DNA from: Marinomonas ushuaiensis DSM 15871
GTDB lineage: Bacteria; Pseudomonadota; Gammaproteobacteria; Pseudomonadales; Marinomonadaceae
Direction of reading: 5' to 3'
Length of the DNA stretch: 64,000 nucleotides
Assembly (NCBI RefSeq): GCF_000521805.1
Contig: NZ_JAMB01000001.1
Coordinates: 62,001 to 126,000 of the forward strand
This document shows positions 37,799 through 46,995 of this stretch, one piece after another (the first letter of the stretch is position 1; each line of letters opens with the position of its first letter). The translations under genes were made by a program, and so were the position numbers. The notes beneath the pieces are model-generated. The model searched no databases and was not told where the DNA came from. It saw only the letters and a program-made list of their open reading frames with translations.

Positions 37799-39004
37799 TT
37801 AATTAGCAGGACGCATTGCAGCTACTTCTTCATCTGAAGGCTGAACATCAGCGCCATCAACATAACGGAAGTTTACCATTTCGCCTTTTCCATCAACCAA
37901 AGCTGTTTGGCCTACAAAAGCACCGAAAGTAGATTGATTATCTTGAGATCGATAAGTGATTGGACCGAACGGTGTATTGTGAGATAAACCACTAAAGGCT
38001 TTAATCAAATCATCTGTATCGGTTGAACCTGCTTTCTTAATCAATGCAGCAATTGTTTTTATGGAGGTATAACCAACGATAGAACCTGCGCGTGGGTACT
38101 CTCCATACTTAGCTTCATAGGCTGTTTTAAAAGCATTGTGCTCAGGTGTATCAATTTTATTCCATGGATAACCCGTTACATACCAACCTTCTGGCGCTTC
38201 AGCTCCCATAGGATCAAGGTATTCAGGCTCGCCCGTTAGCAAAGAAAACACTTCTTTACCTGCAAACAACCCACGAGTATTACCTTCACGTACAAACTTC
38301 CCTAAGTCAGCACCAAATAAGACATTAAAAATAGCATCTGGCTTAGCGTCATCTAATGCTTGAACCACTGAACCGGCATCGATTTTTCCTAATGGTGTCG
38401 CTTGCTCAACGACAAACTCAACACCTGGCTGCGCTTTAGAAAGTAACTGCATAAAGGTTGCAACAGCAGACTGTCCATATTCATAATTTGGATAAACCAG
38501 ACCCCAACGTTTTTTATTTAACTTAACGGCGTCAGGAATAAGCATTGCGACTTGCATATAAGTAGACGGTCTTAAACGGAAGGTATAATCATTACCGTTT
38601 TCCCACACTATCTTATCTGTCAAAGGTTCTGCGGCGAGATAAATCATTTTTCTGCGCTTAGCATAATCCGTTAATGCGAGTCCTGTATGAGAAAGGAAAC
38701 CACCAAAGATCATGCTCACTTTTTCACGCGTTCTTAATTCTTCAGCAACACGAATCGCATCACCAGGATTGGCATTATCATCACGATAAATAACTTCTAA
38801 ATTTTTACCTAGAACGCCACCTTGAGAGTTTATTTCGTCAAGCCCCATTTCCCAGCCTTTCTTATAAGGACCCAAAAATGCTGACATGGCTTTATAGCTG
38901 TTCACTTCACCAATTTTAATAGTATCCGCTGCCCAGCTTGCACTCGCTACAAATGAACTCGCTAAAACACCGCCAATTAATAGTTTGTATAGAACTTTAC
39001 TCAT
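37799..39004 (-). CDS. Branched-chain-type ABC transporter periplasmic binding protein
   Basis: 401 residues from the ATG at 39004 (AGAGGTG upstream). Signal peptide (SKVLYKLLIGGVLASSFVASASWA) and a type-I periplasmic fold: IKIGEVNSYKAMSAFLGPYKKGWEMGLDEIN, then VIYRDDNANPGDAIRVAEEL, of the Leu/Ile/Val-aromatic binding family. First gene of an operon with livHM, livG, livF and mocA-like. An aromatic or pyridine acid ligand is likely from context, not from sequence. Confidence 0.88.
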   Translation of the reverse strand: MSKVLYKLLIGGVLASSFVASASWAADTIKIGEVNSYKAMSAFLGPYKKGWEMGLDEINSQGGVLGKNLEVIYRDDNANPGDAIRVAEELRTREKVSMIFGGFLSHTGLALTDYAKRRKMIYLAAEPLTDKIVWENGNDYTFRLRPSTYMQVAMLIPDAVKLNKKRWGLVYPNYEYGQSAVATFMQLLSKAQPGVEFVVEQATPLGKIDAGSVVQALDDAKPDAIFNVLFGADLGKFVREGNTRGLFAGKEVFSLLTGEPEYLDPMGAEAPEGWYVTGYPWNKIDTPEHNAFKTAYEAKYGEYPRAGSIVGYTSIKTIAALIKKAGSTDTDDLIKAFSGLSHNTPFGPITYRSQDNQSTFGAFVGQTALVDGKGEMVNFRYVDGADVQPSDEEVAAMRPAN

Positions 39005-39059
39005 AATCACCTCTGCTCACGTAATGAAGTTTTAGTTATTGAAGCCTTAAACCATTTAT

Positions 39060-39083
39060 TTCATGTAGTACCTACTTCATGAA
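39060..39083. promoter_or_regulatory. 24-base palindrome upstream of the ABC transporter operon
   Basis: Outer arms TTCATG / CATGAA with ten of twelve base pairs matched over 24 bases. It lies 56 bases before the binding-protein start and differs from both the NicR-type and the NicS-type palindromes, so it should be the operator of another regulator. Confidence 0.55.
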
Positions 39084-39149
39084 CAGTTGCAATCATTAGA
39101 CCAATATTTGATATAGGTCATAAAAAAAATACTGACTCGTTTTTTAAGC

Positions 39150-39175
39150 AAAAAAAAGAGGCCTAAGGCCTCTTT
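39150..39175 (-). terminator. Terminator of nicR
   Basis: AAAGAGGCC / GGCCTCTTT nine-base stem with three-base loop; on the minus strand it is followed by a run of T. It lies 20 bases past the nicR stop. Confidence 0.88.
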
Positions 39176-39194
39176 AATATTTCGATTTTATTCA

Positions 39195-39671
39195 CTACTT
39201 ACCTGTATCAGTCATTTTTTTAAGCAAAAAAATTAGGGCTACTCTTTCAGCTGGATTTAAACCGCTCATAGTGGCTTCAGTGATACTTTTAGCACACGGA
39301 ATCATCGCGTCTAACAATTTAGATCCAGCATCGCTAAGAGAGATCATTACCTTTCTACGGTCTTTTAAATCTGCCGATAAATAAACCCAACCTTTTGATT
39401 TTAAACGATCTATTACACCTCTCATCGTTGCTTGATCAACGGTCGTAGCAGAAACAATATCAGTAATTGAACAACTAACCATGCTCTGAATTGTACATAA
39501 GGCAATAAATTGAGGCGCTGTTAAATTTGGTTCACAGCTCATTTCCTGAAAAATCATCATATGCCGTTGATGGGCCTTTCTTAGTAAATGGCCAACTTGC
39601 TCAGTAAAAACATAATTCACTTCATCAGGCAGCCCACTATCATGACTTCCTTCTATTGTTTTCTTACTCAC
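39195..39671 (-). CDS. nicR: MarR-family repressor of the nic genes
   Basis: About 158 residues with the MarR winged helix: ITDIVSATTVDQATMRGVIDRLKSKGWV and the DRRKVMISLSDAG wing. MarR-type NicR in P. putida represses nicC/nicX promoters and responds to 6-hydroxynicotinate; the position and nearby palindromes fit. I place the start at the GTG at 39671 because GGAGAG lies five bases upstream; an ATG at 39683 without a ribosome site is the alternative (162 residues). Own promoter region with two operators upstream. Confidence 0.82.
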   Translation of the reverse strand: MSKKTIEGSHDSGLPDEVNYVFTEQVGHLLRKAHQRHMMIFQEMSCEPNLTAPQFIALCTIQSMVSCSITDIVSATTVDQATMRGVIDRLKSKGWVYLSADLKDRRKVMISLSDAGSKLLDAMIPCAKSITEATMSGLNPAERVALIFLLKKMTDTGK

Positions 39672-39695
39672 TAATCTCTCCATAAAAACGACCAA

Positions 39696-39713
39696 AACAG
39701 TGCATACATTGTA
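39696..39713. promoter_or_regulatory. NicR-type operator 3 (nicR promoter)
   Basis: Minus strand TACAATGTATGCACTGTT, related to TATAATGTATACACTATA. It lies right before the nicR start and suggests autoregulation. Confidence 0.6.
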
Positions 39714-39759
39714 AAATAAAAGAATAAAGCATTAATAATGACCACTAAACCCAACAACA

Positions 39760-39777
39760 AATGGTGTGCACACTACA
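39760..39777. promoter_or_regulatory. NicR-type operator 4
   Basis: AATGGTGTGCACACTACA, with a perfect GTGTGCACAC core; 12 of 18 positions agree with operator 1. Lies 64 bases from operator 3, about six helical turns. Confidence 0.5.
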
Positions 39778-39856
39778 AAATTAAAGTGAAGAATCTAAAT
39801 GGAATTAATACTTCACCGACGCAATCATCTCCCCACCACCTAAATATAAAAACACT

Positions 39857-40531
39857 CTAGGCATCAACAATAACAGATCGAATAACAACATCTGAAATAT
39901 GCTTTAGCCATTCATCTTGAAAAGCAGTATCTTGAAAATTCTTACCTACAAACACGGTAAGCGTATATTGGTTCGAACAATAAAAATACGTTAATGAAGA
40001 TATCGTAAGGTAAAGATTTTTTGCTGTTACCTCTTTACGAAAGACACCGTTTTGTTGACCCATTTCGAGTAAAGGCACCAAGTTTCCCTGAATGTTCCCA
40101 GAAATATTTTTAATATTTTCTGACTGACTAGAATGCTTAGCCCGATGAAGGTTTTCATCATTTAAAATAGCAACAAATTCAGGGTGATCTAGATAATATC
40201 GAAAAGTAAAAGCAATGACTTTTTTTAATGATTCAATAGGAGAAGCTGTATCTAAATCCAACGCCTTTTCAGCCTTATAAAATTCTAAATAAGTCGTTTC
40301 TAAGACATTTAAGAATAGTGCTTCTTTATTCCCAAAGTAATAATAAATCATCCTATCGTTCGAGTTTGCCTCACGGGAAATTCGCTCAATACGACCACCT
40401 GAGAAACCATCTTCTGCAAACACTTTTGTTGCTGCTGTTAAAATTTTATTTTTCGTTTTACGCGCTTGTTGCGCACGTTTCCCTTCCGTGGAAGTGAATG
40501 TTTTATCGTCAGATATAGGTTGAGTAGTCAT
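39857..40531 (-). CDS. nicS: TetR-family regulator of nicAB
   Basis: 224 residues. N-terminal TetR helix-turn-helix (TKNKILTAATKVFAEDGFSGGRIERISREANSNDRMIYYYFGNKEALFL), then a helical ligand domain of the TetR_C_33 type. In P. putida the TetR protein NicS represses nicAB in response to nicotinate or 6-hydroxynicotinate. Here it is the third gene behind nicA and nicB (33 bases after nicB), so it would control its own synthesis through the palindrome before nicA. Confidence 0.85.
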   Translation of the reverse strand: MTTQPISDDKTFTSTEGKRAQQARKTKNKILTAATKVFAEDGFSGGRIERISREANSNDRMIYYYFGNKEALFLNVLETTYLEFYKAEKALDLDTASPIESLKKVIAFTFRYYLDHPEFVAILNDENLHRAKHSSQSENIKNISGNIQGNLVPLLEMGQQNGVFRKEVTAKNLYLTISSLTYFYCSNQYTLTVFVGKNFQDTAFQDEWLKHISDVVIRSVIVDA

Positions 40532-40564
40532 TTGTTCCTTATAAGTCTAAATTGAGATAAAGTG

Positions 40565-43500
40565 CTAATGACTACCGGGATTTGCCCTAATATTAGCAAT
40601 AGTCTGATATAAATTATTCCAAGCAGGCTTATCCGGTGCGAACTCTGCACGCATATAAGTCACTAATGATTCTAACTGTTTATCATTAAAACTATCAGCA
40701 AAACTAGGCATATACCCAAGAGAAGAGTCTACTGGTTTCTGTACGCCATATAAAATAGTTCTAATCAAATTATTAGGTTTATTACTATGAACATTGGTAT
40801 TGGTCTGCATTTCAGGACGTATACCAAACCAATCATCCTGCTCCCTAGTCGTATGACAAGCCGAACAGGCGCCCTCAAACATCCCTTTACCATCTGAAGG
40901 TAAGGTCTGAGAAGGCAATCCATTTTTCCACGCTGTTGCCAAACTTGGCTCTACTTGAGTAAGTTCAGCAGAGGTTGTAGTTACAGGTGTAGGTACAGTG
41001 ACGTTCGCTAAAATAGCTTCTGTAGCGGACATCTTTTGCTGACTCCCTATACTAGCTAAATAATGCGACATGGCTCGAATATCACTGTCTGGTAACTTAC
41101 CAAGCTCTTCAACTACTGGTCCCATTGGGCCAGTAGCAGGTCCATGTTCCGGAGAATGACCAGAACGTAAATAATCAAATAAGGCATTCTCACTCCAAGG
41201 TGTTGGCGCCTTACTTAATGCGTTCAATGCTGGTGCTTCCCAGCCATCTACCTCACCACCTGCAAGAAAGTTTTTTCCGACTTTTTCAGCTCCCATTAAA
41301 TTACGAGGAGAGTGACACGCACTACAATGCCCTAGACCGTTCACTAAATACGCACCACGATTCCACACTTCGCTCTTTTCAGGGCTTTCTTTAAATTGGG
41401 TACGGCTTTTGAAAAGAGTATTCCAACCCGCCATTAAAGGTCGGATATTAAATGGAAAGCTCAAGTCATTTTTAGGGAGAGTTGTTTTCACAGCGGGACG
41501 AGACATGATGTAGGCATACAATGCCTGCATATCTTCATTATTCACATTTTGATACGCCGTATAAGGAAAGACTGGGTATAAGTGCTTTCCATCTCGGCTT
41601 ATCCCTTCACGCATCGCTCTTTCAAACGCAGAAAAAGACCAGTTACCTAACCCAGTTTCAGGGTCTGGTGTAAGATTTGTACTGTAAATTTTACCAAAAG
41701 GAGTATCCAGCGCTCGCCCTCCCGCATTCATCGCACCACCTTCAGATGTGTGGCAAACCGTACAATCACCAGCTGCAAATAAGGTTTCGCCACGAGCAAT
41801 AGTAGCTTGTGAATATGTTGCTAGACTTGGAACTTGAACAGGAGTAATAGCAGGTCGCCAAGGTGACATAACGACAGCAGCACCTGCTATCGTCGTGAAT
41901 AATGCAAACCATTTAGCGGAACCATATTTTTTTTTTGCTGGTGTTTGTGACTCACCATTTTTAGCTAGCAAGCCAGCTCTCATTTTTTCAGCGGTAAAAG
42001 GCGGCTGTCTTAAACGCACACCTGTTGCATCAAAAATAGCGTTAGCAATAGCTGCAGCACTAGGAACTGAAGCGGATTCACCAGCGCCTTGCGGAGGTTC
42101 TTCTGGCTTGTCAGCCATCACAATCTCGACATCAGGTATCTCTGGAAAAGTCAAAATAGGGTACGCTCCCCATTCTTTATCCAGCACAGTACTTTCATTA
42201 AAAGATACGCTTTCTTTTAATGCTCGACTAGTAGACTGAAGCACATTCCCTTGGATCTGGTGTCGGACGCCATCCGGGTTAATCATCAAACCCGCATCGT
42301 GTCCAACCACCACTCGAGTAACACTCACTTCACCTGAATGAGTATCCACTTCAACATCCGCCACCCACGCCGCCCACGCCGCCCCAAAACCGGGGAATTT
42401 ACTGTGCACATAACGTGCGTAAGCGAAACCTCGCCCCTTAACAATAGAGCCGACCTTATCTTTTTCCTCCCAATGTCCTTTTTTTGTTTTCCAGTCAGCA
42501 CGTTCCGCAACAGATTTAACCAACTCAGCAGCTCTTTCATCTTTTAAATAACGTAAACGATATGCCACAGGATCTTCTCCTGCTGCTTCCGCCAGTTCAT
42601 CAATATAAGATTCATGGGCGAACGTATTTGGTAACGCCGATACACCTCGCAGCCAAGCCGCTCGAACAATAGGAGCCATATCATTTACGCGCACTCTAAT
42701 ATGATCAAAATGATAAGGAGGTATTATGGTTCTATCACCCATTTCCAGTGCCGCAGCAATAGGCTCCACTACTCCGGTCAATAAGAGCGTTATCATTGGA
42801 GCGCCATTAGATGGATAAGACGATGTAAAGTCATATCCAGCGGGGCTACCATCAGCATTAATACCGCCATCAACTTCCATCAATTGTCCGGCCCCTTTAG
42901 GCTCCCAAAGATGCTCTTGTTCTCGTGTGAGTTGAACTCTTACAGGACGCTTCACCGCTCTTGATAGTAAAACAGCATCACCGCAGACATCATCTGCACA
43001 ATTACGTCCATAACAGCCTGATGCTTCATAGCGAATCACCTCGACCATTCTTTCATCAATATTCAATAAAAAAGCCAGATCTGTACGCAAGATATGAGGG
43101 TTTTGAGTACCCGACCAAACCATCACTTTGTTAGATTGGACATCCGCTACACCACAAGATGGACCAATAGAGGCATGCATTTGATATGGCCACACATAAG
43201 TCCGCTGCATACGCTGATCCGCATTAGCGATGGCTAATTCAACATCGCCCTCTTCTAATAATGTTCGTTGTGTAGAAGGGTTGGCTTTAACCGCAAATTC
43301 TAAATCAGTCAGATCCGGTAAATCTGGATGAGGCTTCCAATGAACTTTTAATTCTTTCATAGCGCGAATAGCGTTCTCTTCACGCTCAGCGACAACACCA
43401 ACGAAATCGCCAATGACCTCAATTGCCACAATCCCCGGAATGTGATCAATCGAATCTCTTTCTACTTCGAGTAAAGAGCGGCCAATAAAATCACCGCTGT

Positions 43501-44203
43501 CTCGCCCAGAGTAAGGAGGTCGAATAACACGCCCATGCAACATCCCAGGCACTCGTACATCATGAACATATGTCAATTCACCTGTCGCCTTGGCTGGTAT
43601 ATCCGTTCTACTCGCCGATTTACCCACAATTTTATAATCGTTTACGGGCTTTAAAGGTGCATGTTCATCAATCTGCAAAACGACTTTGTCACGAGAAACT
43701 AAATCGCCATAAGAGATCGATATGTTAGGGTCTTTTTTAGAAAAAATAACACCATTAAGACAGATCAATTTATCTGGCGCTATCTCTAGATGTTGAGCAG
43801 CACAAATGAGTAAATGTTGGCGTGCTGTAGCGGCTGCATGACGCAAAGGTATGGCGGTAATTTGTAATGTCGCACTGGCAATCGTTGCGCCTTGGTTCGG
43901 CGCACGCTCTGTATCGCCTAATACCATTTTTACCTGACTCACTTCTAAGTCTAATTCTTCTGCAACAATTTGCGCCAATGCTGTTCTAATCCCTGTTCCT
44001 AAATCCACATGACCATTAAAAGCCGTTACTTTGCCATCCGATTCAATTGCTATATATATTTCCAACTCAGTTGGCTTCTTTATATCATCCGCCTTTTGGG
44101 CAGGACTAAGTGGTGGGTTACTTTCTTTAACAACAAACAAACCTTGGTTTTTAGCTAAAAATTCTGCTCTTGTTTGAGACAAACTATTGGAGGTATTCAA
44201 CAT
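40565..44203 (-). CDS. nicB: Nicotinate dehydrogenase large subunit with three haem c domains
   Basis: 1212 residues from the ATG at 44203 (GAAGGAAAG upstream, one base after the nicA stop). Residues about 20-740 are a xanthine-dehydrogenase-type molybdopterin subunit, including the catalytic Glu of PPQGAGESASVPS. A transmembrane or anchor helix (KWFALFTTIAGAAVVM) precedes a cytochrome c tail with three CxxCH sites, at 814-818 (CTVCH), 960-964 (CSACH) and 1113-1117 (CSACH). With NicA it hydroxylates nicotinate at C6, using water, and passes electrons through the haems to the respiratory chain. Confidence 0.95.
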   Translation of the reverse strand: MLNTSNSLSQTRAEFLAKNQGLFVVKESNPPLSPAQKADDIKKPTELEIYIAIESDGKVTAFNGHVDLGTGIRTALAQIVAEELDLEVSQVKMVLGDTERAPNQGATIASATLQITAIPLRHAAATARQHLLICAAQHLEIAPDKLICLNGVIFSKKDPNISISYGDLVSRDKVVLQIDEHAPLKPVNDYKIVGKSASRTDIPAKATGELTYVHDVRVPGMLHGRVIRPPYSGRDSGDFIGRSLLEVERDSIDHIPGIVAIEVIGDFVGVVAEREENAIRAMKELKVHWKPHPDLPDLTDLEFAVKANPSTQRTLLEEGDVELAIANADQRMQRTYVWPYQMHASIGPSCGVADVQSNKVMVWSGTQNPHILRTDLAFLLNIDERMVEVIRYEASGCYGRNCADDVCGDAVLLSRAVKRPVRVQLTREQEHLWEPKGAGQLMEVDGGINADGSPAGYDFTSSYPSNGAPMITLLLTGVVEPIAAALEMGDRTIIPPYHFDHIRVRVNDMAPIVRAAWLRGVSALPNTFAHESYIDELAEAAGEDPVAYRLRYLKDERAAELVKSVAERADWKTKKGHWEEKDKVGSIVKGRGFAYARYVHSKFPGFGAAWAAWVADVEVDTHSGEVSVTRVVVGHDAGLMINPDGVRHQIQGNVLQSTSRALKESVSFNESTVLDKEWGAYPILTFPEIPDVEIVMADKPEEPPQGAGESASVPSAAAIANAIFDATGVRLRQPPFTAEKMRAGLLAKNGESQTPAKKKYGSAKWFALFTTIAGAAVVMSPWRPAITPVQVPSLATYSQATIARGETLFAAGDCTVCHTSEGGAMNAGGRALDTPFGKIYSTNLTPDPETGLGNWSFSAFERAMREGISRDGKHLYPVFPYTAYQNVNNEDMQALYAYIMSRPAVKTTLPKNDLSFPFNIRPLMAGWNTLFKSRTQFKESPEKSEVWNRGAYLVNGLGHCSACHSPRNLMGAEKVGKNFLAGGEVDGWEAPALNALSKAPTPWSENALFDYLRSGHSPEHGPATGPMGPVVEELGKLPDSDIRAMSHYLASIGSQQKMSATEAILANVTVPTPVTTTSAELTQVEPSLATAWKNGLPSQTLPSDGKGMFEGACSACHTTREQDDWFGIRPEMQTNTNVHSNKPNNLIRTILYGVQKPVDSSLGYMPSFADSFNDKQLESLVTYMRAEFAPDKPAWNNLYQTIANIRANPGSH

Positions 44204-44204
44204 G

Positions 44205-44708
44205 CTACTTTCCTTCTTCAAGCGGGTTAGACGCGTCAAAAAATAACGCTTCTGCCGCCACCTCTACTGCTTTAATAATTTCTATATGAGTACCACACCG
44301 ACACAAATTGGCTCTTAACGCTTCTTTAATTTGCTGTGTTGACGGCTTAGCTGAACATTTATGTAAAAATGCCGTCGTAGTAATTATCATGCCATTTGTA
44401 CAGTAACCGCACTGTGATGCTTGCTCATCAATAAAAGCCTTCTGTACGACACTAGGTGATTCAATTGATCCTAGTCCTTCCAAGGTTTGTACTTTCCTCC
44501 CTTCTACTGCGATTAGAGGAATAGCACAGCAACGAGCAACACGATCATCAATCAAAACTGAACAAGCGCCACACTCTCCCAACCCACAACCAAACTTAGG
44601 ACCATTAAGCTGAAAATCATTACGCAATATGTATAGCAGAGGAGTTTGTGTATCTGCCTCTACTTGCACCATTTCTCCATTTAGTAAAAAAGACACACTA
44701 TCGATCAT
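44205..44708 (-). CDS. nicA: Nicotinate dehydrogenase small [2Fe-2S] subunit
   Basis: 167 residues. Plant-type [2Fe-2S] cluster CGLGECGAC (Cys41, 46, 49) with a following RCC, and the second cluster in QCGYCTNG and NLCRCGTH. This is the standard small subunit of xanthine-dehydrogenase-family enzymes and relays electrons from the molybdenum centre to the NicB haems. First gene of nicA-nicB-nicS, preceded by a perfect palindrome. Confidence 0.95.
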   Translation of the reverse strand: MIDSVSFLLNGEMVQVEADTQTPLLYILRNDFQLNGPKFGCGLGECGACSVLIDDRVARCCAIPLIAVEGRKVQTLEGLGSIESPSVVQKAFIDEQASQCGYCTNGMIITTTAFLHKCSAKPSTQQIKEALRANLCRCGTHIEIIKAVEVAAEALFFDASNPLEEGK

Positions 44709-45029
44709 CCTAGCACCACACCATAAAACCTTAACTTTTTGTTAAGTATTCACTTAACAAAGCAATTTTAATACCAATTAAACAAAAAGCTCATTCAGAT
44801 AGAGATAATAAAAAGTGCGCCATGAAAAATCTGTTTTTCTATCATTTCTTCTAAAAAACACACCAACCACTCGTTTCTACGGCTTTGAAACATTCACATG
44901 CGTGTCGATATCCCATAAACTAGCGTTCCGGTTTTTTGCTCTTTATTTCACCAATTAGGTGTCTGTTTAGGCGGCAGTAAGAGAAATACCGAAAAAAACT
45001 ATAATGAAAAAACACTGTGGGTATTTTTA
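44709..45029. other. nicA-dctQ divergent intergenic region
   Basis: 321 bases without a supported gene. It holds the NicS-type palindrome at the nicA end; beyond it I see only AT-rich sequence and a ten-codon open frame at 44822. I looked for a dctP remnant belonging to the following dctQM genes and saw none. Confidence 0.5.
44739..44760. promoter_or_regulatory. NicS-type operator before nicA
   Basis: A perfect inverted repeat TTGTTAAGT-N4-ACTTAACAA, 31 bases before the nicA start. Symmetry and size fit a TetR dimer; assignment to NicS follows from location. Confidence 0.7.
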
Positions 45030-45551
45030 ATGTTTAACAAATTGGTCTGTGGGGCTGAGGCGATCTCTCATTACACGGGGAGATGTGTTGCTTGGCTTAC
45101 GTTAATGATGATGATATTGACCTGTCTCGTCGTAGTGTTGCGTTATGGCTTTGATTTTGGCTCTATCGCATTACAAGAATCGATACTTTATTTTCATGCT
45201 TTAGTATTCATGCTCGGTGCAGCTTACACTTTTAAAGACGATGAGCATGTTCGCGTCGATGTTTTTTACCGAGAATTTTCAGCGACTAAAAAAGCGTGGG
45301 TAAATATCATTGGCGGCATCTTCTTTTTGTTACCTTTTACACTTTATACGGCTTACCTTAGTTTAGAGTATGTAGGCGCATCTTGGAGAGTATTAGAAAC
45401 GTCTCAAGAGCCGGGTGGCTTACCTTTTATCTATCTGCTCAAAACACTTATTCCTCTCATGATGGTGACTCTTATTATTCAAGGCTCAGCAGACATCATA
45501 AAAAACATTGGCGTTGTTAACGCAGCTCGAACCGCGAAAGGAATGAACTAA
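45030..45551 (+). CDS. dctQ: TRAP transporter small permease (DctQ type)
   Basis: 173 residues with four hydrophobic segments (WLTLMMMILTCLVVVLRYGF; ILYFHALVFMLGAAYTF; IIGGIFFLLPFTLYTAYLSL; LIPLMMVTLIIQGSADII). The motif DDEHVRVDVFYRE is typical of the DctQ subgroup accompanying mannitol/chloroaromatic-type TRAP systems. A weak ribosome site precedes the ATG. No dctP binding-protein gene is adjacent; dctM overlaps by one base. Confidence 0.88.
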   Translation: MFNKLVCGAEAISHYTGRCVAWLTLMMMILTCLVVVLRYGFDFGSIALQESILYFHALVFMLGAAYTFKDDEHVRVDVFYREFSATKKAWVNIIGGIFFLLPFTLYTAYLSLEYVGASWRVLETSQEPGGLPFIYLLKTLIPLMMVTLIIQGSADIIKNIGVVNAARTAKGMN

Positions 45552-46939
45552 TGGTTGAATTTATCCCCTTATGGCTTTTTGCTGGCGTGTGCGCTTGCTT
45601 GTTATTTGGTTACCCTGTTGCGTTTTCTCTGGGTGGCACCGCGTTAATTTTCGCAGGTGTTGGCTCTCTTTTTGGTACGTTTGATAGTGTATTTTTAGAA
45701 GCATTGCCTAATCGCTTATTCGGTATCGTCCGTAATGAAACCCTGATCGCAGTCCCTTTGTTTGTTCTCATGGGTGTGCTTTTAGAAAAATCAAAGCTCG
45801 CAGAAAAACTGCTTGAATCCATGGCAATGTTATTCGGTACATTGCGTGGTGGTTTAGGTATTTCGGTTATTTTAGTAGGCATGCTACTGGCGGCAAGTAC
45901 CGGTATTGTTGGTGCGACCGTTGTGACAATGGGGATGATTTCATTGCCAACCATGTTACGTCGTGGCTACGACCCTGCTTTAGCGACTGGGACAATTTGT
46001 GCCACAGGAACATTAGGACAAATTATTCCACCATCGATTGCCTTGGTTCTATTGGGCGATGTGATGTCCAATGCCTTCCAAAAAGCCCAACTGGATATGG
46101 GTATCTTTTCGCCTAAAACCATTTCTGTTGGTGATTTATTTGTTGGCGCCTTGATTCCGGGTTTAATCCTTGTGAGTCTTTATATCCTCTATGTTGTTCT
46201 TGTTGCTTGGTTACAGCCACATAAAGCTCCTGCAGTGCCGCGTGAAGAATTACGTAATGGCTCAACAGAACCTTTAATCATCCTATTACTAAAAGGTCTT
46301 ATTCCTCCTCTTGTACTTATCTTTGCGGTTCTTGGTTCTATCTTGAGCGGTATTGCGACACCAACGGAAGCAGCAGGTGTTGGTGCGTTAGGTGCGGCGT
46401 TATTGGCTTGGGCTAGTGGAAAATTAAACCTTCCTACATTAAAAGACGCTATGTACTCAACGACCAAAGTCACCTGCATGGTGTTTATGATTTTGATCGG
46501 CGCCTCTTTGTTCTCATTAGTATTCCGTGGTTTTGGTGGTGAAGAGTTAATTCATGATTTCTTCTCTCAACTACCTGGCGGTGTCGTCGGCGCGATGATT
46601 GTGGTTATGTTGTTAATGTTCTTCCTTGGCTTCATCTTGGACTTCATTGAAATCACTTTCGTTGTGGTACCGATTGTTGCACCAGTCTTATTGGCGATGG
46701 GCTTAGATCCTGTGTGGCTTGGCATCATGATGGCAATTAACTTACAGACGTCTTTCTTAACGCCACCATTTGGTTTTGCCTTGTTTTATCTTCGTGGTGT
46801 TGCGCCACCAGAAATCAAAACACAGTCTATTTATAAAGGCGTATTACCTTTTATTATCATCCAATTATTCGTATTGTTAATGTTGGCAATTTGGCCAGAG
46901 TTGGCAACTTGGTTACCAGAGCAAGTTTACTCAAACTAA
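45551..46939 (+). CDS. dctM: TRAP transporter large permease (DctM type)
   Basis: 462 residues, about twelve transmembrane segments. Family motifs: IGTICATGTLGQIIPPSIALVLLGD in the first half and TPTEAAGVGALGAALLAW, then MFFLGFILDFIEITFVVVPI in the second. Works with DctQ in Na+-coupled uptake of carboxylates delivered by a DctP protein, which must be encoded elsewhere; the dctP gene at the right edge of the window belongs to a compatible subgroup. Confidence 0.9.
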   Translation: MVEFIPLWLFAGVCACLLFGYPVAFSLGGTALIFAGVGSLFGTFDSVFLEALPNRLFGIVRNETLIAVPLFVLMGVLLEKSKLAEKLLESMAMLFGTLRGGLGISVILVGMLLAASTGIVGATVVTMGMISLPTMLRRGYDPALATGTICATGTLGQIIPPSIALVLLGDVMSNAFQKAQLDMGIFSPKTISVGDLFVGALIPGLILVSLYILYVVLVAWLQPHKAPAVPREELRNGSTEPLIILLLKGLIPPLVLIFAVLGSILSGIATPTEAAGVGALGAALLAWASGKLNLPTLKDAMYSTTKVTCMVFMILIGASLFSLVFRGFGGEELIHDFFSQLPGGVVGAMIVVMLLMFFLGFILDFIEITFVVVPIVAPVLLAMGLDPVWLGIMMAINLQTSFLTPPFGFALFYLRGVAPPEIKTQSIYKGVLPFIIIQLFVLLMLAIWPELATWLPEQVYSN

Positions 46940-46995
46940 AAAATTGAACCGCTCATGATACAAAAAATATAAATATCTACAGTGAGAATCAGAAT

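Noticed and set aside
44709..45029. Remnant of a dctP gene in front of dctQM
   Set aside because: Translations of the region show only short open frames without DctP motifs.
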